Made by a program: the position numbers and the translations under genes. Below, piece after piece: positions 1-5,429 of a stretch of DNA of 9,802 nt. The notes beneath the pieces were generated by a model that saw only the letters and a list, made by a program, of their open reading frames with translations, searched no databases and was not told where the DNA came from. Each line of letters starts with the position of its first letter. The stretch's first letter is position 1. Origin of the DNA: Clostridia bacterium (GTDB lineage: Bacteria > Bacillota_A > Clostridia > Oscillospirales > CAG-272); assembly GCA_017411885.1 (NCBI GenBank), contig JAFQPF010000086.1, positions 1-9,802 of the forward strand, given 5' to 3'.

Positions 1-2
1 CT

Positions 3-875
3 GCCGGAAGATTTGACAAAAACGATGCTCTTTTTACTATAATGCCGGGCGTAAAAACGGTCATCGCCCTTGCTTTCAGAGTGCTTCGCGGTACATATCG
101 CGGAATAGAGGAGGGAAGCACCTATTATCAGTATACAACGATGGCTGTGGAAAATATGGAAGAAACGGTAATGCCTATGGCGGCACTCCGTGTTTCAACA
201 CTTATCGAGTCAGAAGGTTACAGCGCGCTTGCACAAAGACGTCATCAACAGATAATGAAGGAAACAGACAGCACAAATCCTGAGGTGGCATATGATGCAA
301 TATACCGCACAAGAGAAGCCGAAACACAGCTTGATTTTGAAAATACCGCAGTCGTGTGTGGTATTGGAGAGCGTGGAAAAAACGGCTCGGTATTGTGTGA
401 CGATTTCGGGCCTATGGTAAGATACTGCTTCATTCTTACAGATGCAGAGATCGAGCCCGATGATCCTTTTGTTCCCCATATCTGTGATAATTGCGGTGAA
501 TGTATAAAAGCCTGCCCCGGCAAAGCGATAAGCGAAAAGGGCGAAGTTGATATATGGCGTTGCGCCGTATATTATAATGGCGCAAACGGACTTAAGAATC
601 CTTTTATGCCGCCGGATGCGTTTGCAAAATTCAAGGACAGACTTGAAATAATATCGGGTGAAGCTGATATCACCCCCGAAAGAGCGCGAGAGATAATAGA
701 TAACATATACTTCTATCCGCCCGCACAGCACGCATACACCGCTTCAATATGCGGAAGAGCATGCGATATGGCTTGCTATATCCATCTTGAAGAAAAGGGA
801 GTTCTGAAAAGAAGCTTTAAGACACCCTTCAGAAAGCGCAAGGCGTGGGAATTTGATTTGGAGGATTACAAATGA
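3..875 (+). CDS. QueG-like 4Fe-4S protein (epoxyqueuosine reductase-related), 5' partial
   Basis: The reading frame is open from the left edge (first whole codon at base 3), so the first visible ATG (base 42) is probably internal and the true start lies outside the window. 290 residues are visible. Residues 161-172 form a CxxCxxCxxxCP ferredoxin motif (Cys161, 164, 167, 171), followed by a lone Cys187 and a C-terminal CxxxCxxxC (Cys250, 254, 258). Together these could ligate two [4Fe-4S] clusters. The N-terminal part (IMPGVKTVIALAF, then IEEGSTYYQYTT) resembles the DUF1730/QueG-like iron-sulfur proteins of clostridia. These are cytoplasmic redox proteins related to epoxyqueuosine reductase, but they lack its C-terminal HEAT repeats and mostly have no proven substrate. 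A role in queuosine synthesis is therefore not assumed. The stop codon overlaps the next gene's start by 4 bases, so the two are translationally coupled. Confidence 0.8.
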   Translation, partial: AGRFDKNDALFTIMPGVKTVIALAFRVLRGTYRGIEEGSTYYQYTTMAVENMEETVMPMAALRVSTLIESEGYSALAQRRHQQIMKETDSTNPEVAYDAIYRTREAETQLDFENTAVVCGIGERGKNGSVLCDDFGPMVRYCFILTDAEIEPDDPFVPHICDNCGECIKACPGKAISEKGEVDIWRCAVYYNGANGLKNPFMPPDAFAKFKDRLEIISGEADITPERAREIIDNIYFYPPAQHAYTASICGRACDMACYIHLEEKGVLKRSFKTPFRKRKAWEFDLEDYK

Positions 876-2560
876 CGGCAAAAGCATTTTATATAAACGG
901 AGAGAGCCGCGATATTTCTCCGGTAGTGGAAATAACACCCGACAGAATAAAGGTAAGTATATCGCGCGAAAATGATTTTTCGGGCATCGAAAGAATAAAA
1001 CTCGATTATTTCGGCGCAGTCGCAGATTCAGACGATAACGGATATATTGTGCTTCCGAGAGGTGTCGGATGCAACGACTATTCGATGTGCTTGTTTAATA
1101 AGCACGACGAGGACTTTTCGCGTGAGATATACGAATCCAATATGCCGATATTCGGAGTGAAAAGCGAAAAACATAATTTCCTCGCTGTAGTATCAGGCTT
1201 AAGCTACGATTATACATTGTCGGTAGAAAGAATAAACGGCAGGTATTTCGTGTACCCGATATTTGAAATACACGGCGAAAAATTAAACGAGGATATATGC
1301 GTAGAGTATTTCCTTTTTGATAAAGCATCCTGTGATTATTCGGCAATGGCGCGCAGATACCGCAAATACAGGCTTGATAAGGGCGAGCTTGTGCCGCTTT
1401 CGGAAAAGATGAAAAAAAGCAAAGCGGTAGAGTATACCGTGGGCTCGGTTATGGTAAGAATCAGATGCGGCTGGAAGCCTGCACCCGCATACGTTTTGCA
1501 TCAAACTCTTGAAAACGAGCCTGAAATGTACGTTGCCTGCGATTTTGACCGTATCGGCGAGCTTGTAGACGAATTCAAAAGACAGGGAATAGAAAAGGCT
1601 GAATTTTGCCTTGTCGGTTGGAACGTAAAGGGGCACGACGGCAGATGGCCGCAGGCGTTTCCTGTATGTGAAGAGCTTGGCGGTGAAGAAAAGCTTAAAG
1701 CTCTTATAGAAAAAACAAAAGCACTCGGATATCAGATCACCTGCCACACAAATAGCTGCGACCAGTATGAAATAGCAGATATTTACGATGATGAAAACAC
1801 AAGACGCGACCGTTTTGGAAAAGCAGTAACAAATCCCGAAATCTGGAGTGGGGGGCTTATGTATCAGCTTTGCCCGAAGATAGGCTACGAGCAGGCACTT
1901 GAAATTTTACCTAAGGTGCGAGAGCTTGGCTTTGAAGGCACACATTATCTCGACGTGCTTGGAGTCGTTCATCCGAGAAGATGCTATCACGAAAAGCATT
2001 ACGTTGATTCGCGCGCTGCTGTTGAATACGCAAGAAAGCTGTGCGATTTCTCAAGAGAGCTTTTCGGCGGAATATCCTCTGAGGGAACGTTTGATTTCAT
2101 CTCTCCAATGCTTGATTACGGACTATACGTAAGCTTTTCAAATGAGCCTGACGGAGTATGCGATAAGTCGATACCCTTCTGGGAGATCGTGTATCACGGA
2201 TATATGATGTATAACCCGTATACGATGACGGTCAATCCTATGTTCAAAAATAAGGAAAGCGTTTTAAAGCTTATAGAATACGGCGGCAGACCTTCATTTT
2301 ACTATTATTCAAAATTCACGAACAATAATTTCAACTGGATGGGTGAGGATGATGCCGTATTTACAAGCGATGAGCAGATGGTAAGCTCGGTATCCAAAAT
2401 CAAAGAAAGCATAAAGCTGCTTAATGAGCTTGAGTCTGTATACACCGCAACGATGGACGAGCACAGAGAAATAAGCGATAATGTTTTTGAAACTACCTAT
2501 TCAAACGGAGTCAAGGTAACCGTCGATTACAATACACAAAGCTATACTATAACAAAATAA
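872..2560 (+). CDS. Cytoplasmic glycoside-hydrolase-like TIM-barrel protein (GH101/GH129/DUF5696 type)
   Basis: This 562-residue protein starts at an ATG overlapping the upstream TGA, with a GGAGGA ribosome binding site at 860-865. No signal peptide or membrane segment is visible, so it should be cytoplasmic. Residues 1-165 look like a beta-sandwich domain (alternating hydrophobic strands, ending in FLFDKASCDYSAMARRYRKY). Residues 190-440 look like a TIM barrel: VGWNVKGHDGRWPQ, then TCHTN near 291, THYLDVLG near 357 and SSEGTFDF near 402. The strand-end acids Asp361 and Glu404 are the likely nucleophile and acid/base. As I recall, their 43-residue spacing matches the pair in the bifidobacterial GH129 alpha-N-acetylgalactosaminidase. 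A short beta domain ends the protein (about 520-562). The family suggests intracellular release of an alpha-linked sugar such as GalNAc from imported glycopeptides or glycans. The substrate is inference, and the assignment rests on motif memory rather than an alignment. Confidence 0.6.
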   Translation: MTAKAFYINGESRDISPVVEITPDRIKVSISRENDFSGIERIKLDYFGAVADSDDNGYIVLPRGVGCNDYSMCLFNKHDEDFSREIYESNMPIFGVKSEKHNFLAVVSGLSYDYTLSVERINGRYFVYPIFEIHGEKLNEDICVEYFLFDKASCDYSAMARRYRKYRLDKGELVPLSEKMKKSKAVEYTVGSVMVRIRCGWKPAPAYVLHQTLENEPEMYVACDFDRIGELVDEFKRQGIEKAEFCLVGWNVKGHDGRWPQAFPVCEELGGEEKLKALIEKTKALGYQITCHTNSCDQYEIADIYDDENTRRDRFGKAVTNPEIWSGGLMYQLCPKIGYEQALEILPKVRELGFEGTHYLDVLGVVHPRRCYHEKHYVDSRAAVEYARKLCDFSRELFGGISSEGTFDFISPMLDYGLYVSFSNEPDGVCDKSIPFWEIVYHGYMMYNPYTMTVNPMFKNKESVLKLIEYGGRPSFYYYSKFTNNNFNWMGEDDAVFTSDEQMVSSVSKIKESIKLLNELESVYTATMDEHREISDNVFETTYSNGVKVTVDYNTQSYTITK

Positions 2561-2562
2561 AC

Positions 2563-2597
2563 AAAAAGTGGGCTACAATGTAATAGCCCACTTTTTT
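2563..2597 (+). terminator. Rho-independent terminator after the GH-like gene
   Basis: A perfect inverted repeat (GTGGGCTA at 2568-2575 and TAGCCCAC at 2584-2591, 8-base loop) is followed by six T. It is preceded by AAAAA that extends the stem against the T tract. It lies 2 bases after the stop codon, and the A/T flanks should let it work on both strands. It separates region A from the thioredoxin gene. Confidence 0.93.
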
Positions 2598-2611
2598 GTG
2601 ACTTTGTCACA
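2597..2611. promoter_or_regulatory. Crp/Fnr-type operator upstream of thioredoxin
   Basis: TGTGACTTTGTCACA is a perfect palindrome (TGTGAC, 3-base spacer, GTCACA) of the TGTGA/TCACA type bound by Crp/Fnr-family proteins. Its centre (2604) is 29 bases upstream of the first base of the thioredoxin -10 box. That places it at about -41, the class II activator position. It begins at the last T of the preceding terminator. The Crp/Fnr gene next door is the obvious candidate ligand, which is inference. Confidence 0.65.
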
Positions 2612-2632
2612 GTAATATTTTTAAGATAAGGG

Positions 2633-2638
2633 TATAAT
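2633..2638 (+). promoter_or_regulatory. -10 box of the thioredoxin promoter
   Basis: A perfect TATAAT sits 32 bases upstream of the chosen thioredoxin start. No acceptable -35 hexamer lies 16-18 bases upstream (CAGTAA and neighbours). The Crp/Fnr palindrome covers the region just upstream instead, as expected of an activator-dependent promoter. Confidence 0.65.
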
Positions 2639-2670
2639 AAGGGTACAAAACAAGAAAGGAAGTAATGATT

Positions 2671-2979
2671 ATGTCAGTACTTGTTATCAATAAAGATAAT
2701 TTTGAAGAAATAGTAAACAGCGAAAAAACGGTGCTTATCGATTTTTACGCGGATTGGTGCGGTCCCTGCCGTATGGTATCTCCTATCGTTGATGAGATAG
2801 CAAATGAATATCCCGAATATCTCGTTGGCAAGATAAACGTCGATGATGAGCCCGAGCTTGCCGTTAAATTCGGAGTAGTAAGTATTCCAACGCTTGTCGT
2901 TATGAAAAACGGCGAGGTCGTGGATCAGCAGGCCGGAGCAAGACCTAAGGCGCAGATACTTGCGATGTTAGAGGGCTAA
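2671..2979 (+). CDS. trxA: Thioredoxin
   Basis: This 102-residue cytoplasmic thioredoxin is full length for the family. It has the WCGPC active site (Trp29, Cys30, Cys33), the buried Asp24 before it (DFYADWC) and the cis-proline Pro73 in SIPT. It reduces protein disulfides using electrons from thioredoxin reductase, which is encoded about 750 bases downstream on the same strand. Start choice: an ATG lies two codons upstream at 2665, but the AAAGGAAG ribosome binding site (2655-2662) would then be only 2 bases away, so 2671 is preferred. The last 12 bases overlap, tail to tail, the 3' end of the Crp/Fnr gene. No terminator hairpin with a T tract is visible after the stop, so its transcript probably runs antisense into that gene. 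Transcription probably depends on the palindromic operator upstream. Confidence 0.95.
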   Translation: MSVLVINKDNFEEIVNSEKTVLIDFYADWCGPCRMVSPIVDEIANEYPEYLVGKINVDDEPELAVKFGVVSIPTLVVMKNGEVVDQQAGARPKAQILAMLEG

Positions 2980-3642
2980 ATTTTTAAGGGCGGGCTTGTC
3001 CTTGATCGTGACGCCGCCGCGCGAGAGCGCGACAATGCCGTCACCCTCAAAATATTTAAGCATACGTGACACTACCTCGCGCGCAGAGCCGATATATTTT
3101 GCGATCTGCTCGTGGGTGAGGGCTATAAAGTCAGAGTGTGTGCGCAAAGCTTCTTCATATAAGAATATGGCAAGACGCTTGTCGATGCTCATAAACAGTA
3201 TCTGTTGCATGACCCACATCACGTCGGAAAAGCGTGAAAGAGCAGTTTCGAGTGTAAATATTTTAATGCTTTGATTTGCCTCTGCCACACTTTTGAAGGC
3301 ACAGCCTTTTATAATATAGCATTCGCTGTTTTCCTCGGCGTCAATGAATATGTCAAAGGTTATGCTTTGAATAACGCAAGAGGCGGAAAGCACGCACATG
3401 TCGCCGGCATGGAGCCTGTAAAGAGTAATATCCTTACCCTCGTCTGACATAATATAGACACGTAAACACCCGGAGCGCACGAATATAACGCCCGAGCATT
3501 CGCTTCCGTCGTGGATGTGTGCGCCGCGCGTGTAGGTGAGCGCCGCCGAGCTTTCGCATATAAGGTTGCGCTCGTCTTCGCTTATTGTGTCCCAAAAGGG
3601 AAATATTTCTTTGTAGGTCGGCTCAAACATAGAGCGTGGCAT
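2968..3642 (-). CDS. Crp/Fnr-family transcription regulator, cysteine-rich
   Basis: 224 residues. The N-terminal 150 residues form a cyclic-nucleotide-binding-type beta-roll (GVIFVRSGCLRVYIMSDEGKDITLYRLHAGD at 51-81) and dimerisation helix. A Crp-type winged helix follows at about 172-216, with recognition helix GSAREVVSRML. The phosphate-binding signature of cAMP-binding Crp (GE plus a distal Arg-Ser/Thr) is absent; the segment reads GDMCVLSASCVIQ. The FNR-type N-terminal cysteine cluster is also absent. Cysteines occur at 29, 49, 59, 83, 89, 108 and 114, so redox or thiol sensing is a reasonable inference. The start at 3642 has GGAG 6 bases upstream; an ATG four codons earlier (3654) has only a weak site. 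It is transcribed from a near-consensus promoter, divergent from thioredoxin reductase and convergent with thioredoxin. It probably controls one or both. Confidence 0.9.
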   Translation of the reverse strand: MPRSMFEPTYKEIFPFWDTISEDERNLICESSAALTYTRGAHIHDGSECSGVIFVRSGCLRVYIMSDEGKDITLYRLHAGDMCVLSASCVIQSITFDIFIDAEENSECYIIKGCAFKSVAEANQSIKIFTLETALSRFSDVMWVMQQILFMSIDKRLAIFLYEEALRTHSDFIALTHEQIAKYIGSAREVVSRMLKYFEGDGIVALSRGGVTIKDKPALKNLAL

Positions 3643-3648
3643 ATGTAA

Positions 3649-3652
3649 CTCC
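3649..3652 (-). promoter_or_regulatory. Ribosome binding site fixing the Crp/Fnr start
   Basis: GGAG on the minus strand lies 6 bases before the ATG at 3642. The upstream in-frame ATG (3654) overlaps this site and has no comparable one, so 3642 is the better start. Confidence 0.65.
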
Positions 3653-3682
3653 ATTCTGCCTGTGGCGGGGGATTTTACGTAA

Positions 3683-3711
3683 ATTATACAATAAATGAGG
3701 GCAAATGTCAA
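3683..3711 (-). promoter_or_regulatory. Sigma-70-type promoter of the Crp/Fnr gene
   Basis: On the minus strand, TTGACA (3711-3706) and TATAAT (3688-3683) are separated by exactly 17 bases: a full consensus promoter. The -35 overlaps TGTTACAGTTGACA, an imperfect palindrome with one good Crp/Fnr-like half (TGTTAC) that might allow autoregulation. No comparably good promoter is seen on the plus strand for the divergent thioredoxin reductase gene. Confidence 0.8.
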
Positions 3712-3732
3712 CTGTAACAAACGGAGCGGATT

Positions 3733-4659
3733 ATGGAAAAAATATATGATATGATAATAATCGGCGGCGGACCTGCCGGATATACCGCAGCACTTTACGG
3801 AGCGCGCGCAGGGCTTGATCTGTTGCTTATCGAGCGTATGTCTCCCGGCGGACAAATGACTCTTACCGGGGATATTGATAATTACCCCGGCTTTGAAGCG
3901 GGAATCGACGGCTTTACACTTGGTATGAAAATGCAGGAGAGCGCACATCGCTTCGGCGCCAAAACCGAATATGACGAGGTCTTGTCGGTAAAGCTTGAAT
4001 CGGATATAAAAGAAGTAAAATGTGTCGGAAATGAATATTTCGCTAAAACCGTAGTTATTGCTACGGGTGCCGATCCCCGAAGGCTCGGTATCGAGAATGA
4101 AGATAAGCTGACAGGCCGCGGAGTTCACTATTGCGCACATTGCGACGGCAGATTTTATAAGGATAAGACTGTCGTTGTCGTAGGCGGAGGCAACTCGGCA
4201 GTATCCGATGCGTTGTATCTTTCAAGACTTGCAAAAAAAGTATACCTCGTACATCGCAGAGATACGCTTCGGGCAAGTGCCGTTTATCTAAAGCCGCTTA
4301 AGGAAGCGGAGAGTATTGAGTTTGTATACGACAGTGTTGTTGAAGGCTTCATAGTAGATGAAAAGATCACCGGAGTCAACCTAAGAAACGTAAAAAGCGG
4401 AGATATGACCGCTCTTTCCTGCGACGGAGTGTTCGTAAGCATAGGAAGAAAGCCGACAAGCTCGTTGTTTGAAAAAGAGCTTGCGCTTGATGAAAACGGC
4501 TATATAATAGCCGATGAAACGACAAAAACGAGCGTGCCGGGTGTGTTTGCCGTCGGTGACGTGCGTACAAAGGAGCTAAGGCAGGTGATTACCGCCGCCG
4601 CGGACGGTGCGCTCGCCGCGCATCACGCAGAGCAGTACCTCAGCGGAATAAAAGATTAA
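3733..4659 (+). CDS. trxB: Thioredoxin reductase (NADPH, FAD)
   Basis: 308 residues, the usual length of low-molecular-weight bacterial thioredoxin reductases. The N-terminal FAD dinucleotide fold shows GGGPAG at 11-16. The redox-active CAHC is Cys134 and Cys137. The NADPH fold has GGGNSA at 151-156, and HRRD at 174-177 is the usual NADPH-phosphate contact. The C-terminal FAD motif has GD at 275-276, followed by ELRQVITAAADGALAA. It transfers electrons from NADPH through FAD to thioredoxin, presumably the one encoded upstream. The ATG has GGAG 6 bases before it. The gene begins 90 bases from the divergent Crp/Fnr start and heads a four-gene run on the plus strand. GGGNSAVSDA replaces the more usual GGGDSAxEEA, a minor variation seen in clostridial homologues. 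Confidence 0.93.
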   Translation: MEKIYDMIIIGGGPAGYTAALYGARAGLDLLLIERMSPGGQMTLTGDIDNYPGFEAGIDGFTLGMKMQESAHRFGAKTEYDEVLSVKLESDIKEVKCVGNEYFAKTVVIATGADPRRLGIENEDKLTGRGVHYCAHCDGRFYKDKTVVVVGGGNSAVSDALYLSRLAKKVYLVHRRDTLRASAVYLKPLKEAESIEFVYDSVVEGFIVDEKITGVNLRNVKSGDMTALSCDGVFVSIGRKPTSSLFEKELALDENGYIIADETTKTSVPGVFAVGDVRTKELRQVITAAADGALAAHHAEQYLSGIKD

Positions 4660-4672
4660 AACGGCATATCTC

Positions 4673-4707
4673 TCCCACTTTACGCATATAATCGAGCGAA
4701 GGTGGGA
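4673..4707 (+). promoter_or_regulatory. RNA hairpin covering the ribosome binding site of the FeoA-like gene
   Basis: TCCCAC (4673-4678) pairs with GTGGGA (4702-4707), extended by TT with AA (4679-4680 with 4699-4700) around a bulged G4701. The loop is 18 bases. The 3' arm contains the AAGGTGGG ribosome binding site and the first base of the ATG, so folding would hide translation initiation of the FeoA-like gene. There is no T tract, so it is not a terminator. Confidence 0.4.
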
Positions 4708-4928
4708 TGAATGTGCGGGATCTTTATAATTGTACGATAGGGAAGAGCTATCGTGTTAATAAGCTTTTGCTTGACAGAAACGAAAGGATGCTTCTCGGCG
4801 CGGTCGGACTGAATAAAAAAGCGTGTGTCAGCGTGAGTGTGAGAAATACAAACGGCGTTATAATAAACGTCCACGGCGCGAAATTAGCGCTTTCCAAAAA
4901 GCTTTCAAAAAGAATAGTCATTGAATGA
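4707..4928 (+). CDS. Small FeoA-like domain protein
   Basis: This 73-residue protein is a single SH3-like beta-barrel of the FeoA type. The C-terminal half (VIINVHGAKLALSKKLSKRIVIE) matches the FeoA pattern of a beta hairpin, then a G-x-x-L-A-L turn, then a final I-x-V/I-E strand. FeoA is normally a cytosolic partner of the ferrous iron transporter FeoB, and no FeoB is visible here. In this operon the protein could be a stand-alone iron or redox accessory. It has no cysteine pair (only Cys9 and Cys40) and no membrane segment. The AAGGTGGG site lies just before the ATG and is predicted to be hidden in a hairpin. It lies 47 bases after thioredoxin reductase, and its stop overlaps an alternative ATG of the rhodanese gene. 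The homology call is by eye. Confidence 0.65.
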   Translation: MNVRDLYNCTIGKSYRVNKLLLDRNERMLLGAVGLNKKACVSVSVRNTNGVIINVHGAKLALSKKLSKRIVIE

Positions 4929-4939
4929 GGACGAACAAA

Positions 4940-5401
4940 ATGAATAAATACGTACTTAAAATACTTGTGTGTTGGGCATCACTTGCGATGCTCGCATCGC
5001 TTGCCTCGTGCAAGGAGGACGTAAGCGTTGGAATTATCGGAGGTGCCGACGGCCCGACGCAGATAATAGTAGGAAAAGAAGTGGAAGAAAAAATGTATGA
5101 ACAGATAACACAGGAAGAAGCCAAGGCTATAATGGATAGCGGAGAAGAGCATATAATCCTTGACGTAAGAGAACAGGAAGAATATGACGAGGGGCATATT
5201 CCCGGAGCGATACTTATTCCGTATAACCAGATAGACTATTGGGCAGAGGAAAAGCTTCCCGATAAGGATGCGCAAATCCTTGTGTATTGCAGATCGGGCA
5301 GAAGAAGTAAGATCGCGTCCGAAACGCTCGGCTGGCTTGGCTATACGAACGTCAAGGAATTCGGCGGTATCATCGACTGGCAGTATGATATCGAAAAGTA
5401 A
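4940..5401 (+). CDS. Rhodanese-domain lipoprotein with a GIIGGADGPT leader motif
   Basis: 153 residues. A lipoprotein signal peptide (MNKYVLKILV onward) ends in the lipobox LASC with the acylated Cys24, so the protein should be anchored on the outer face of the membrane. Residues 31-40 are GIIGGADGPT, a motif best known from the beta subunits of sodium-pumping decarboxylases. Residues 54-150 form a single rhodanese domain: ILDVREQEEYDEGHIPGA, then the active-site loop CRSGRRS with catalytic Cys117. Such domains carry persulfide sulfur or act as thiol oxidoreductases. The start at 4940 has GAGGA (4927-4931) 8 bases upstream. The in-frame ATG at 4925, which overlaps the preceding stop as ATGA, has no such site but would allow coupling. 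The operon with thioredoxin reductase suggests a role in extracytoplasmic sulfur or thiol chemistry. Confidence 0.9.
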   Translation: MNKYVLKILVCWASLAMLASLASCKEDVSVGIIGGADGPTQIIVGKEVEEKMYEQITQEEAKAIMDSGEEHIILDVREQEEYDEGHIPGAILIPYNQIDYWAEEKLPDKDAQILVYCRSGRRSKIASETLGWLGYTNVKEFGGIIDWQYDIEK

Positions 5402-5429
5402 AAAATAAAAAACTAAAAAGGTGGATAAA

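Noticed and set aside
210..731. Minus-strand open frame of 173 codons
   Set aside because: It lies entirely antisense to the iron-sulfur protein, whose cysteine motifs are unambiguous. The translation has no recognisable domain and there is no ribosome binding site.
1283..1747. Minus-strand open frame of 154 codons inside the GH-like gene
   Set aside because: It is the shadow of a long, well-supported plus-strand gene, with low-complexity, unrecognisable protein.
1850..1855. Run of six G as a possible frameshift
   Set aside because: The reading frame continues through it with conserved-looking protein on both sides.
3018..3031. CGCGC-GAGA-GCGCG hairpin as a thioredoxin terminator
   Set aside because: It has a 5-bp stem with a GNRA-type loop but no T tract, and it lies within the Crp/Fnr coding region; codon composition explains it.
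3704..3719. Second Crp/Fnr operator near the regulator's own -35
   Set aside because: Only one half (TGTTAC on the minus strand) fits. The other half does not match at the 3-base spacing of the thioredoxin site, so it was not annotated separately.
3643..4140. N-terminal extension of the Crp/Fnr frame (up to 390 residues)
   Set aside because: The extension runs through its own consensus promoter and antisense to thioredoxin reductase. The good ribosome binding site is at 3649-3652.
4687..4692. TATAAT as an internal promoter for the FeoA-like gene
   Set aside because: No -35 hexamer lies at 16-18 bases, and the start would fall within the ribosome binding site. It is more likely loop sequence of the hairpin.
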